The position numbers and the translations under genes are program-made. From NCBI GenBank assembly GCA_900768345.1, contig CAAGCO010000009.1:1-64000 (forward strand): 64,000 nucleotides of DNA. Reading direction: 5' to 3'. The stretch comes from Bacilli bacterium. GTDB lineage: Bacteria > Bacillota_I > Bacilli_A > RF39 > UBA660. Of the stretch, positions 17,936 to 27,422 are shown in pieces; position 1 is the stretch's first letter; every line of letters starts with the position of its first letter. The notes under the pieces are model-generated. The model made no database searches. It worked only from the letters and a program-made list of their open reading frames with translations, and was not told the origin of the DNA.

Positions 17936-18625
17936 ATGAAAGTAACTATTATTATTCCATCATATAATCCAACTAAAAAGTTAATAAAACTTGTAAGTGC
18001 TCTTCAAAAAGATTTTAATGATATTTTAATAGTTGATGATGGAAGTACAAATGAAACAAAAAAGATATATGAAGAACTTTCTAATGTGAAAATCATTTAT
18101 CATGATGTTAACAAAGGAAAAGGTGAAGCATTAAAAACAGCAATAAAAAGTTTAAAAGATACAGATGCATTCATAACAGTAGATGCAGATCTTCAACATA
18201 GCCCAAAAGATGTTTCAAAAGTTAAAGAAGAATTATTAAATAATGATATCGTATTAGGCACAAGAAACTTTAATAAAAAGAATGTACCATTTACTAGTAA
18301 GTTTGGAAATAAATTTTCATCACTTGTTTTTAAAATTAAAACTGGTATTACATTAAAAGATACTCAAACTGGTTTAAGAGGAATAAATATAAAATATAAA
18401 GATCTTTGTTTAAATACAAGTGGAAGTAGATATGAGTATGAAATGAACTTTCTTTATAACTTAGCAAAAAATAAAATAAATTTTAAATGTATAGATATAG
18501 CTACTATATATGAAGGCAATAACTCTGGTTCACACTTCCATGCTATAAGAGATTCAATACTAATTCATAAATGGATTATACCTTTATTAATCCTATTAAT
18601 AGTGTTAATTATAATAATTATATGA
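17936..18625 (+). CDS. Family 2 glycosyltransferase (dolichol-phosphate-mannose-synthase-like)
   Basis: 229 residues with a GT-A fold: VTIIIPSYNP at the N-terminus, ILIVDDGSTNET, GKGEALKTAIK, and the nucleotide/metal DxD-type motif TVDADLQH. The acceptor-side motif reads DTQTGLRG. One hydrophobic segment of ~20 residues lies at the extreme C-terminus (PLLILLIVLIIIII), which should anchor it to the inner membrane face. Members move a sugar from a nucleotide donor to a lipid carrier or envelope polymer; the actual donor and acceptor are not visible. It sits between a sensor kinase and a multispan membrane protein, perhaps one envelope-related operon. Confidence 0.85.
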   Translation: MKVTIIIPSYNPTKKLIKLVSALQKDFNDILIVDDGSTNETKKIYEELSNVKIIYHDVNKGKGEALKTAIKSLKDTDAFITVDADLQHSPKDVSKVKEELLNNDIVLGTRNFNKKNVPFTSKFGNKFSSLVFKIKTGITLKDTQTGLRGINIKYKDLCLNTSGSRYEYEMNFLYNLAKNKINFKCIDIATIYEGNNSGSHFHAIRDSILIHKWIIPLLILLIVLIIIII

Positions 18626-18633
18626 GGTATACT

Positions 18634-19536
18634 ATGAAGAAAAATATAATTGTTTATTTTGTAATATTATTTTTGATACTTCTACTAAGTATAGGAAGCA
18701 TTAAAAGCAATAGGATAATAAAAAACTATGTGAATAAAGATATAGAATCTAATAGTGAAATATGTAAAAATAATAATATAGATGATTTAACAGAAGAAGA
18801 TAAATATTACTGCGAAGCATTAGATAAGAATATAAAACAAGGAAGTTTCTTTTACTATTATAGATATTTACTAGGAACAGGTATAAACAAAATAATAATA
18901 TTTTATCTGTTACCACTAGTAATTTTATATCCAATATTATATTCTCTGCATTTAGAATATAATGATGACTATATTAAAAAGTATTTAGAAAATCATAAAT
19001 ATAAAAGTTATGTTAAAAGAGTATTATTAAAGTCATATAAATATATATTTCTAGTAATATTTATTCTAGTAATATATGGTTTAATTTCACTTAAAATGTC
19101 TAACTTTAATTATAATCCACTAATGGATATAGGATTGAGCCAACTAGGAAGTAATATGTTATCTTTTTATACTAATTCTAAAATGTATATTTATTATTTC
19201 TTAATTATTATTTTTAACACTGCAGCAATAATAAACATAGGCTTGGTTTTACTAAAAAACATAAAAAGCTATAAAAAATGTATATTAATAAGTTGTATCA
19301 TAAACTATCTACTTAATTATTTCATAACTATATTTGGTGGTATGACACTTTCAAAACAATTTAATGTTGTATTTGAAAACTGTACTATGCAAGACATATA
19401 TATATGGCAAATAATACAAGATGGTAGCATACTTCTAATCATAAATATAATTTTATTCACTATTACTTTTATGTATTTTATCTATAGTTACAAAAGTAGA
19501 GAAAGTTTTATACTTAGATGTCAAATGTTAGACTAA
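18634..19536 (+). CDS. Multispan membrane protein, unknown function
   Basis: 300 residues from ATG 18634 (GAGGT just upstream; the longer frame to 18571 would run through the preceding glycosyltransferase). About six hydrophobic segments: residues ~6-25, 95-115, 135-155, 185-208, 215-235 and 260-285. A ~65-residue extracytoplasmic loop after the first helix contains two Cys residues. The architecture resembles the membrane subunit of an ABC-type transporter but no ATPase is adjacent and no family signature is seen. It starts eight bases after the glycosyltransferase stop, so it is part of the same operon. Confidence 0.65.
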   Translation: MKKNIIVYFVILFLILLLSIGSIKSNRIIKNYVNKDIESNSEICKNNNIDDLTEEDKYYCEALDKNIKQGSFFYYYRYLLGTGINKIIIFYLLPLVILYPILYSLHLEYNDDYIKKYLENHKYKSYVKRVLLKSYKYIFLVIFILVIYGLISLKMSNFNYNPLMDIGLSQLGSNMLSFYTNSKMYIYYFLIIIFNTAAIINIGLVLLKNIKSYKKCILISCIINYLLNYFITIFGGMTLSKQFNVVFENCTMQDIYIWQIIQDGSILLIINIILFTITFMYFIYSYKSRESFILRCQMLD

Positions 19537-19575
19537 GAAGTAGAAAGGAGTATTAAAACTATTGCATTTGCTTAT

Positions 19576-19603
19576 AAGAAGTACTCACTACTTCTTTTTA
19601 AAT
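19576..19603 (+). terminator. Terminator upstream of the asnS leader
   Basis: Stem AAGAAGT/ACTTCTT, loop of seven bases, then T residues. The right arm can instead pair with a perfect 9-bp partner AAGAAGTAG at 19535-19543, so two mutually exclusive folds are possible. Confidence 0.6.
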
Positions 19604-19605
19604 AT

Positions 19606-19634
19606 TTGACAAAAAAATTAATGAGTAGTATAAT
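19606..19634 (+). promoter_or_regulatory. Promoter of the asnS-aspS-gatCAB operon
   Basis: Consensus TTGACA at 19606-19611 and TATAAT at 19629-19634, spacer 17 bases, just upstream of the T-box leader. Confidence 0.85.
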
Positions 19635-19640
19635 TGACCC

Positions 19641-19852
19641 ATAAATCTTTGATGTGGAGAAGTAATATGTAAATGTTTTAAAGAGAGTTAGTGGAGGGTG
19701 TGAACTAATAAAACTATATATATGAATAACACCACTGAGTGGAACATTGAAGTAATAGTAAGTGTTCTCGGTTAATCCGTTATAAAAATAAAGTTAATAA
19801 GAGGGATGGTACCGTCTATTTTTTAGACTCCTTGTACCATCTCTCTTTTTTT
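19641..19852 (+). promoter_or_regulatory. T-box riboswitch, asparagine specifier
   Basis: The leader has a stem I region with AGAGAGTTAGTGG, a specifier position after GAAT reading AAC (19728-19730, an Asn codon), and the T-box bulge ATGGTACC at about 19805-19812. The left part of the antiterminator is shared with a strong terminator: GAGGGATGGTAC pairs with GTACCATCTCTC followed by seven T residues. Uncharged tRNA-Asn should favour read-through into asnS. The leader sits 20 bases before the asnS start. Confidence 0.92.
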
Positions 19853-19872
19853 AGAAAGGAAAGTGAAAATAT

Positions 19873-21252
19873 ATGGACGTAAAAGATTTATTTAAAGACA
19901 TTCTAAAGTACGAAAATAAAGACGTTACTTTAGAAGGATGGGTTCGCAATAATAGAAATCAATCAAACTTTGGATTCATTGATTTTAATGATGGAACTTA
20001 TTTTCAAAATTTACAATTAGTATATGAAAAAGAATTAAAAGACTTTGATAGTATCAGTAAAATTAGAGTAGGAAGTGCTATAAGAGTAAATGGTACTATT
20101 GTTAAATCTGAAGGTAGTGGTCAAAGCCATGAAATGAAAGTTAAAAGTGTAGAAGTACTTGGAGACTCACCTGAAGATTATCCAATTCAACCAAAAAGAC
20201 ACACAAGAGAATTCTTAAGAGAAGTAGCATACTTAAGACCAAGAACTAATTTATTTAATGCAGTATTTAGGGTAAGAAGTGTAGCTGCTCAAGCAATACA
20301 CGAATACTTTCAAAGTCATAACTATGTATATTTTCATAGTCCAATCATAACAGGAGCAGATTGTGAAGGTTCAGGACAAATGTTTAAAATAACTACTCTT
20401 GATATGAATAATCTTCCTTTAGGGGAAGATAAGAAAGTTGATTTTAAGAAAGATTTGTTTGGTAAACAAACATATATAACAGGTTCTGGTCAACTTCATG
20501 GAGAAACTTTCGCTTTAGCGTACAAAAAGATATATACATTTGGTCCAACTATGAGAACAGAAAACTCAAATACTAAAACACATGCTAATGAATTCTGGAT
20601 GATTGAACCAGAAGTAGCATTCTGTGACCTAAATGGAATAATGGATATTGAAGAAGAAATGTTAAAATTTATAGTTAAATATGTTATGGACAAATGTCCT
20701 TTAGAAATAGACTTCTTCGATAAATTTGTAGAAAAAGGATTAAAAGAAAAACTTACTAAAGTATTAAATACAAAGTTTGTACGTATTACTCATAAAGAAG
20801 CAATTACTTTATTAAAAGAAGCTAAAGTTGACTTTGAATTCAAACCAGAATATGGCGAAGATATCGCTAAAGAACATGAAAAATATATTACAGAACACTT
20901 TAATGGACCAGTATTTATTACAGATTGGCCAAAAGACATTAAAGCATTCTATATGAAATTAAACGATGATAATGAAACAGTAGCAGCAGTAGACTTAGAA
21001 GTACCAGGTTCTGGAGAACTAATGGGTGGAAGTCAAAGAGAAGATGATTACGACAAATTAATTAATAGAATGAAAGAAATGAATATACCAAGAGAAAACT
21101 TAGAATGGTATACAAATTTAAGAAGATTTGGAGGTTGTTATCACTCAGGATTCGGTCTTGGATTTGAAAGACTTATTATGTACCTAACAGGTATTGAAAA
21201 TATAAGAGATGTAATTCCATATCCAAGAACACCTAATAACTGCGACTACTAG
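19873..21252 (+). CDS. asnS: Asparaginyl-tRNA synthetase
   Basis: A class IIb synthetase of 459 residues. The N-terminal OB-fold anticodon domain has LEGWVRNNRNQSNFGFIDFNDG; the catalytic core shows motif 1 near YVYFHSPIITGADCEGSGQMF, motif 2 YTFGPTMRTENSNT with ANEFWMIEPE, and motif 3 GFGLGFERLIMYLTG. The 'TRxH' region (AEYxRTR in AspRS) is replaced by the AsnRS-type sequence, in line with the Asn T-box. It is the first gene of an operon with aspS and gatCAB; GatCAB would then mainly be needed for Gln-tRNA (inference). Confidence 0.95.
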   Translation: MDVKDLFKDILKYENKDVTLEGWVRNNRNQSNFGFIDFNDGTYFQNLQLVYEKELKDFDSISKIRVGSAIRVNGTIVKSEGSGQSHEMKVKSVEVLGDSPEDYPIQPKRHTREFLREVAYLRPRTNLFNAVFRVRSVAAQAIHEYFQSHNYVYFHSPIITGADCEGSGQMFKITTLDMNNLPLGEDKKVDFKKDLFGKQTYITGSGQLHGETFALAYKKIYTFGPTMRTENSNTKTHANEFWMIEPEVAFCDLNGIMDIEEEMLKFIVKYVMDKCPLEIDFFDKFVEKGLKEKLTKVLNTKFVRITHKEAITLLKEAKVDFEFKPEYGEDIAKEHEKYITEHFNGPVFITDWPKDIKAFYMKLNDDNETVAAVDLEVPGSGELMGGSQREDDYDKLINRMKEMNIPRENLEWYTNLRRFGGCYHSGFGLGFERLIMYLTGIENIRDVIPYPRTPNNCDY

Positions 21253-21264
21253 AAGGAGGAAAAA

Positions 21265-23016
21265 ATGAAAGTAAATAAATATCGTACAATTATGATTAGT
21301 GACATAACAAACGATATGGTAGGCAAAACTATAGTAGTTAGTGGATGGGTTCAAAACATAAGAGATCACGGAGGAGTATTATTTTTAGACCTAAGAGATA
21401 CAAGTGGAGTGTTACAAACTGTATCAAACGATGACTCAATGTTTAAAAGACTAGCTAAAGAATCAGTTATAAGATTAGAAGGAACACTTAGAAAAAGAAG
21501 TGAAGACACAATAAATGAAAAATTAAAAAGTGGAGAAGTAGAACTATTAGTAAGTAAGTTAGATATGCTAGGTGAGTCACTACATGAACTACCATTTGAA
21601 ATAAGAGAAAGTAAAAGTGTAAGTGAAGACATAAGACTTAAATATAGATACTTAGATATGAGAAATGAAAAAGTAAAAGATAATATTTTACTTAGAAGTG
21701 AAATACTTCATTATTTAAGAAACAAAATGTATGATTTAAGTTTTACCGAAGTACAAACACCAATCTTAACAGCATCTAGTCCAGAGGGAGCAAGAGACTT
21801 TGTAGTACCAAGTAGAAACTTCAAAGGCAAATTCTATGCTCTTCCTCAAGCTCCACAAATATATAAAGAACTATTAATGGTTGGAGGATTAGATAAATAT
21901 TTTCAAGTAGCTCCATGCTTTAGAGATGAAGATGCAAGAAGTGATAGAACACTTGAATTCTACCAACTAGATTTAGAAATGAGTTATGTAGAGGAAGAAG
22001 AAATATTAGAACTAGGAGAAACACTATTCTATGATGTATTCTCTAAGTACTCTAATAAAAAAGTTTCACCAAAACCATTTCGAAGAATCAGTTACATGGA
22101 TTCAATGGAAATGTATGGAACAGATAAACCAGACTTAAGAAACCCACTTATTATTAAAGATATAAGTGATATATTAAAAGATACTACATTTGGACCATTT
22201 AAAAATTCAACAATAAAAGCTATAGTAGTAGATGGTATTGGAGATAAATCAAACTCATGGTTTAATGAAGTAGTTGATTATGCTAGTAGTATAGGTATGC
22301 CAGGAATAGGTTACTTAACACTAACAAAAGAAGGAACATTCAAAGGACCAATTGATAAATTCTTAACAGATACTGAAAGAGAAGACTTAATAAAATACTT
22401 AGATATGAAAGAAAACAGCGTTGTATTCTTCATAGCTAACAAAGTATTAAAAGTAGCACAAAAATTCGCAGGACTTATAAGAATAGAACTAGGAAGAAAA
22501 TTAGATTTAATAGATAAAGATAGAATAGAATTATGTATTATTAATGACTTCCCAATGTTTGAATATGATGATAAAACAAGAAAATATGAGTTCTGTCACA
22601 ACCCATTTAGTCTTCCTCATGAAACAAATATAGAGTATAATAAAAATAATGTTGATAAAGTTTTAGCTTATCAATATGACTTCGTTTGTAATGGTAACGA
22701 AATGGCTAGTGGAGCTATTAGAAATAGTAATTTAGATTCATTAGTAAAAGGATTTGAAGTAGTAGGATACACTAAAGAAGAAGTAGAAAAACGTTTTAGT
22801 AGTTTGTTTACTGCATTTAAATATGGTTGTCCACCTCATGGAGGAATGGCACTTGGAATAGATAGAATACTAATGATTATTAAAGATGAAACTAACCTAA
22901 GAGAGGTACAAGCATTCCCAGCAAGTACAAGTGGCCAAGACTTAATGATGGGAAGTCCAAGCACTTTAGAACCAAAGCAATTAGAAGAATTAGGTATTAA
23001 AATAAAGGAGGAATAG
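21265..23016 (+). CDS. aspS: Aspartyl-tRNA synthetase
   Basis: 583 residues, the usual bacterial-type length. N-terminal OB-fold (VSGWVQNIRDHGGVLFLDLRD), catalytic motif 1 at FTEVQTPILTASSPEGARDF, motif 2 FQVAPCFRDEDARSDR followed by EFYQLDLEM, the bacterial GAD insertion domain in the middle, and motif 3 GMALGIDRILMII. A strong AAGGAGG precedes the ATG. It lies 12 bases after asnS and two bases before gatC. The sequence alone does not settle whether it discriminates tRNA-Asp from tRNA-Asn; since asnS is present, a discriminating enzyme is likelier. Confidence 0.96.
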   Translation: MKVNKYRTIMISDITNDMVGKTIVVSGWVQNIRDHGGVLFLDLRDTSGVLQTVSNDDSMFKRLAKESVIRLEGTLRKRSEDTINEKLKSGEVELLVSKLDMLGESLHELPFEIRESKSVSEDIRLKYRYLDMRNEKVKDNILLRSEILHYLRNKMYDLSFTEVQTPILTASSPEGARDFVVPSRNFKGKFYALPQAPQIYKELLMVGGLDKYFQVAPCFRDEDARSDRTLEFYQLDLEMSYVEEEEILELGETLFYDVFSKYSNKKVSPKPFRRISYMDSMEMYGTDKPDLRNPLIIKDISDILKDTTFGPFKNSTIKAIVVDGIGDKSNSWFNEVVDYASSIGMPGIGYLTLTKEGTFKGPIDKFLTDTEREDLIKYLDMKENSVVFFIANKVLKVAQKFAGLIRIELGRKLDLIDKDRIELCIINDFPMFEYDDKTRKYEFCHNPFSLPHETNIEYNKNNVDKVLAYQYDFVCNGNEMASGAIRNSNLDSLVKGFEVVGYTKEEVEKRFSSLFTAFKYGCPPHGGMALGIDRILMIIKDETNLREVQAFPASTSGQDLMMGSPSTLEPKQLEELGIKIKEE

Positions 23017-23018
23017 TA

Positions 23019-23318
23019 ATGAGTAATTTCACAAAAGAAATGATAGATGACTACGCAGATAAATTACTTATTGGTTTAACTGAAGAAGAAAGAACTAATA
23101 TACAAGAAGAATTTGATGAAATAGAAAAAAACATGGATTTAATTAATAAAATACCAAATATTAAAGATACTGAACCTCTTAGTTACCCATTTGAAATGGT
23201 TTTAGATGATTTGAGAAGTGATGATGAAGTAGGAGAAGAAATTCCAATCGAAGAACTTCTTAAAAACTGTGATCAATATGAAGGTAGAGAAGTAGAAGTA
23301 CCAAAGGTGGTGGGATAA
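23019..23318 (+). CDS. gatC: Asp/Glu-tRNA amidotransferase subunit C
   Basis: 99 residues with the GatC pattern: helical N-terminus ending in LTEEERTNIQEEFDEIEKNM, then the belt region DTEPLSYPFEMVLDDLRSDD. GatC clamps GatA and GatB together. AAAGGAGG precedes the ATG and overlaps the aspS end; its stop overlaps the gatA start by one base. Confidence 0.92.
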   Translation: MSNFTKEMIDDYADKLLIGLTEEERTNIQEEFDEIEKNMDLINKIPNIKDTEPLSYPFEMVLDDLRSDDEVGEEIPIEELLKNCDQYEGREVEVPKVVG

Positions 23319-24769
23319 TGATAACTAAAAGTATAAAAGAATTACATGAAGATTTATTAAATAAAAAAGTTACTTCAAAAGAGCTTATAGATGAATCATT
23401 AGAAAAATGTCATAGTATACAAGATAAAACTAATGCCTTTGTTACTATTATAGATGATATTAAAGAGACTGAAGTAACAAATGAACTAGTAAGTGGTATT
23501 CCATATGGTATTAAAGATAACTTTTCTACTAAAGATATCTTATCAACTGGAAGTTCTAATACATTAAAAGATTATGTTCCATTCTTTGATGCAACTGCTG
23601 TAGCTAACTTAAAGAAAAAAGGTGCGGTAGGTGTTACTAAGACAGTTATGGATGAACTTGGTATGGGTGGTACTGGTACAACAGGACACACAGGAATAGT
23701 TCATAATCCTTGGGACCTAGATAGAATGACCGCAGGTTCTTCAGCAGGTAGTGCAGCATCAGTTGCATGTGGATGTTATCCATTTGCTCTAGGTAGTGAT
23801 ACTGGAGACTCGATTCGTAAACCAGCAGCATACTGTGGAATAGTTGGATACAAACCAACATATGGTATGATTTCAAGATATGGACTTTTCCCATTCGCGT
23901 GTTCACTTGATACAGTAGGAGTACTATCAAGAAGTGTTGAAGATGCTGCAATCGCAGTAGATGCCATGAAAGGTATAGATCCTAAAGATATGACATCTTG
24001 GGATTCAAGTGATATTGAACTTTATAAAAATTTAAATAAAGACGTTAAAGGTAAAAAACTATTTTATATTAAAGAAATCTTAGATTTAACTAATTATGAA
24101 AATCCAAGTGAAGAATTAAAAAGCCATATGGAAAACTTTAATAAAACAATTGAACTTTGTAAGTCTTTAGGCATAGAAGTAGATGAAGTATCAATAGATA
24201 AAGCATTATTAAATGCAATACCAAGTGTATACGTAGTTATCTCTTGTGCAGAAGCAACAAGTAACATGTCAAACTTAACAGGTATTATATTTGGACCAAG
24301 AGGTGAAGGAGATAATCCAATGACTATGATGAAAGATCATAGAACAAAAGGATTCTCACCATTAATTAAAAGAAGATTTGTAATTGGTTCATACGTGCTA
24401 CAAAAAGAAAACCAAGAAAAATACTTTATAAATGCTAAAAGAGTAAGAAGATTAATAGTAGATAAAATGAATGAATTATTTGAAAACTATGATGGTTTAA
24501 TTCTTCCCGTTGGAAGTGGACCTGCTAAATTCATTGAAGGAAGCAAAAATGCTCTTTCAAGTTCAAATAATGTTTTAGAAGATCACTTACAAATAGGTAA
24601 CTTCGGTGGTTTTCCATCAATTACCATACCAAATGGATTTATAAATAACTTACCAGTAGGTGTAAATATAACTGGAAAAGTAAAAGATGATATAAATGTT
24701 TTAAATATTGCATATGCTCTTGAAAGTAATATGGAATATAAAAATCAAACAGCAAAGGAGGTACTATAA
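23318..24769 (+). CDS. gatA: Asp/Glu-tRNA amidotransferase subunit A (amidase)
   Basis: 483 residues. The amidase-signature triad is visible: Lys in GIPYGIKDNF, and the two serines in MTAGSSAGSAASVACG and SDTGDSIRKPAAYCG, where the canonical GGSIRQ reads GDSIRK but keeps the catalytic Ser. GatA frees ammonia from glutamine and passes it to GatB. The start overlaps the gatC stop and the stop overlaps gatB, so the three subunits are tightly coupled. Confidence 0.95.
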   Translation: MITKSIKELHEDLLNKKVTSKELIDESLEKCHSIQDKTNAFVTIIDDIKETEVTNELVSGIPYGIKDNFSTKDILSTGSSNTLKDYVPFFDATAVANLKKKGAVGVTKTVMDELGMGGTGTTGHTGIVHNPWDLDRMTAGSSAGSAASVACGCYPFALGSDTGDSIRKPAAYCGIVGYKPTYGMISRYGLFPFACSLDTVGVLSRSVEDAAIAVDAMKGIDPKDMTSWDSSDIELYKNLNKDVKGKKLFYIKEILDLTNYENPSEELKSHMENFNKTIELCKSLGIEVDEVSIDKALLNAIPSVYVVISCAEATSNMSNLTGIIFGPRGEGDNPMTMMKDHRTKGFSPLIKRRFVIGSYVLQKENQEKYFINAKRVRRLIVDKMNELFENYDGLILPVGSGPAKFIEGSKNALSSSNNVLEDHLQIGNFGGFPSITIPNGFINNLPVGVNITGKVKDDINVLNIAYALESNMEYKNQTAKEVL

Positions 24770-26199
24770 TGGCATATAAAGCAGTAATAGGTTTAGAATT
24801 TCACTGCGAAATGAAATCTAATACAAAAGTATTCTCAAATGCAAGAAATAGTTTCTCAAAAGTAGCTAATGAAAATGTTGCTCCTGTAGATATGGCTTTT
24901 CCAGGAACATTACCAGTAGTAAACAAAACATGTGTTAAAAAGGCATTAATGATGTCAATGATACTTAATTGTAAACAACCAGAATACATGGAATTTGATA
25001 GAAAAAATTACTACTATCCAGATCTACCTAAAGGATATCAATTAACACAATTCTTTAATCCAGTAGGTGTAGATGGAAAAATAGAAATAGATGTAAATGG
25101 TACTAAGAAAGAAGTACTAATTCATGATATACATTTAGAAGAAGATGCAGCATCACTTGATCACTATTACAATACTTCAACAATTGACTATAATAGAGCA
25201 GGTGTACCTCTTCTAGAATTAGTAACAGAGCCATGCCTTCATTCAGCAGATGAAGCTCTAGCATTCCTAGAACATGTAAAAAGTATTTATGAATATACTG
25301 ATATTTCAGAATGCGATACTAAAAAAGGACAAATAAGAGCAGATGTAAACGTATCAATAATGGATGAAGATTCTACTGAATTTGGAACAAAAGTAGAAGT
25401 TAAAAATGTAAATAGTTTTGATGCTATTAGAAAAACTATTAACTATGAAATTAAAAGACAGTCAGAACTTAAAGATGCTGGACGCTATGATGAAGTAGTA
25501 CAAGAAACAAGAAGATGGGATGATGAATCAGGAACTACTATTCATATGAGAAGTAAAGCTGATGCAATAGATTATAAATACTTCACAGAACCAAACATTC
25601 CAAAATTTAGAATTACTAAAGAATTACTAGATGAAGTAAGAAGTAAAATACCAGTACTAGCTCATGAAAGAAAAGAAAAATATATAAATGAATATGGACT
25701 TTCTGAATATGATGCCGGAGTACTTACTAAAGATAAAAAAATATCTGACTATTTTGAAGAATGTGTATCATTAAAATGTGATCCAAAAAGTGCATGTAAC
25801 TGGATTACAACTAGAGTACTAGGAGAACTAAATAAGAGCGAAGAAAATAATATAGATGATTTATATATAAGACCAAACATGATAGTAGAACTAGTTACAC
25901 TTGTTAATGATAAAAAAATATCATCGGACCAAGCTAAAAAAGTATTTACTAAAATGTTAGAAGAAAGCTTAACTCCAAAAGAAATAGTTAAAAAATATGA
26001 TATGGAAGTTATAGAAGATGCAGGTCTTATAGAATCATTAGTAAATGAAGTAATAAGTGAAAACGCAAAAGCTATAGAAGACTACCATAACGGAAGAACT
26101 AATATGTTAGATTATCTAGTTGGACAAGTAATGAAAAAATCAAAAGGAAAAGCTAATCCAGTAGAAGCAAAAGCTAAAATGTTAGAAAAGATAAACTAA
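24769..26199 (+). CDS. gatB: Asp/Glu-tRNA amidotransferase subunit B
   Basis: 476 residues. The start MAYKAVIGLEFHCEM corresponds to the conserved 'GLEIHxQL' motif, with Phe-His here. The kinase-like domain has YYYPDLPKGYQLTQF, EEDAASLDH and DYNRAGVPLLELVTEP; the tail domain ends in VGQVMKKSKGKANPVEAKAML-type sequence typical of the tRNA-binding YqeY-like region. GatB activates Glu-tRNA-Gln (or Asp-tRNA-Asn) for amidation. It is the last gene of the operon, closed by a terminator at its stop. Confidence 0.96.
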   Translation: MAYKAVIGLEFHCEMKSNTKVFSNARNSFSKVANENVAPVDMAFPGTLPVVNKTCVKKALMMSMILNCKQPEYMEFDRKNYYYPDLPKGYQLTQFFNPVGVDGKIEIDVNGTKKEVLIHDIHLEEDAASLDHYYNTSTIDYNRAGVPLLELVTEPCLHSADEALAFLEHVKSIYEYTDISECDTKKGQIRADVNVSIMDEDSTEFGTKVEVKNVNSFDAIRKTINYEIKRQSELKDAGRYDEVVQETRRWDDESGTTIHMRSKADAIDYKYFTEPNIPKFRITKELLDEVRSKIPVLAHERKEKYINEYGLSEYDAGVLTKDKKISDYFEECVSLKCDPKSACNWITTRVLGELNKSEENNIDDLYIRPNMIVELVTLVNDKKISSDQAKKVFTKMLEESLTPKEIVKKYDMEVIEDAGLIESLVNEVISENAKAIEDYHNGRTNMLDYLVGQVMKKSKGKANPVEAKAKMLEKIN

Positions 26200-26226
26200 A
26201 AGTACTTATATTAAGTACTTTTTTTG
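26199..26226 (+). terminator. Terminator after gatB
   Basis: Ten-bp stem AAAGTACTTA/TAAGTACTTT with a TAT loop and a T-run, starting at the end of the gatB stop. Confidence 0.9.
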
Positions 26227-26292
26227 TAAATAAAATTATAAAGTATAATAAATTATTTTAAAGCGTGATATAATTATTTTGGAGAATGATAT

Positions 26293-27330
26293 ATGAAAAA
26301 GTTTATAAGAAGTATTATTTGTTTTATAGTTGTTGGTACTATTTTAGGATTACTAACGTATTTTCTTTCTTTAAATGAAAAACTATATAAGTTAATTAAT
26401 AAATCTAGTGTTAATATTGGAAATATTTATGTTGAAAAATTTAAAGTTAAAATAATAGATGAAACTAGTAAAAGTAGACCTTATGCAGTATCAATTAATA
26501 ATAATCATGCAGCTTGGCCACATGCAGGTTTACAAGATGCTTATTTAGGTTATGAATTAATAGCAGAGGGTGGAATAACTAGATTAATAGCACTATTTAA
26601 AGATCAAAATACTGCTAAAATAGGTTCAGTTAGAAGTGCAAGACATTATTTCTTAGATTATGTTATGGAAAATGATGCAATTTTTGTACACTATGGACAG
26701 TCACCTCAAGCAAAAAAAGATTTAGCATCTCTTAGTATTAATAATGTTAACGGAATGTATAATGCAAAAGGATTCTTTAGAGATAAAACTCTAAATAGAG
26801 CATGGGAACATACAGCATTTACTTCAATAGAAAGAATAAATACAGTTGTAAAATCTAAAAAATATAGAACTACTACAGAAGAACAATTATTAAAATATAG
26901 TCCAATAAAAGTAGATCATTCAAGCGATAGTTCCCTAAAGACTGCAAATAAAGTAACAATAAAATATTCTGATTATCAAACAACTTCATATGAATATGAT
27001 AAAGAAAATATGAATTATAAAATGTTTATGTCAGGAAAATCACATGATGATTTAATTACTAAAAAACAATATACAGTTAAAAATATAATTACATATCAGG
27101 TAAAGAATGCTTCTTTAGGTGATAAAAAAGGAAGACAAGATTTAGAAAACATTGGTAGTGGAGAAGGATATTATATATCTAATGGGGAAGCTATTAAAAT
27201 TAAATGGAGTAAATCTTCAAGAAGTTCAAAAACAAAATACACTTTAATGAGTGGGGAAGAATTAGTAGTTAATGATGGCAACACATGGATACATATTCAA
27301 CCAAAAGGACAAACATTAAAAATAGAATAA
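26293..27330 (+). CDS. DUF3048 (YerB-like) membrane-anchored extracytoplasmic protein
   Basis: 345 residues. A single hydrophobic segment at about residues 6-27 anchors an outside domain. The DUF3048 signatures are clear: RPYAVSINNNHAAWPHAGLQDA, a YELIAEGGITRLIALF stretch, and KIGSVRSARHYFLDY; the C-terminal half has the second domain with GQDLENIGSGEGYYISNG-like sequence and ends in the WIHIQP motif. In Bacillus this family is represented by the lipoprotein YerB; here there is no lipobox Cys, so anchoring is by the helix. Function of the family is not firmly known. It is monocistronic. Confidence 0.88.
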   Translation: MKKFIRSIICFIVVGTILGLLTYFLSLNEKLYKLINKSSVNIGNIYVEKFKVKIIDETSKSRPYAVSINNNHAAWPHAGLQDAYLGYELIAEGGITRLIALFKDQNTAKIGSVRSARHYFLDYVMENDAIFVHYGQSPQAKKDLASLSINNVNGMYNAKGFFRDKTLNRAWEHTAFTSIERINTVVKSKKYRTTTEEQLLKYSPIKVDHSSDSSLKTANKVTIKYSDYQTTSYEYDKENMNYKMFMSGKSHDDLITKKQYTVKNIITYQVKNASLGDKKGRQDLENIGSGEGYYISNGEAIKIKWSKSSRSSKTKYTLMSGEELVVNDGNTWIHIQPKGQTLKIE

Positions 27331-27422
27331 AAAAAATTTCATAGAATATAATTTAATAAAAAATGTTGAAATATTATTTTATTAATGTTAGAATAATATT
27401 GATAAGAATAAGGAGGAAACCC

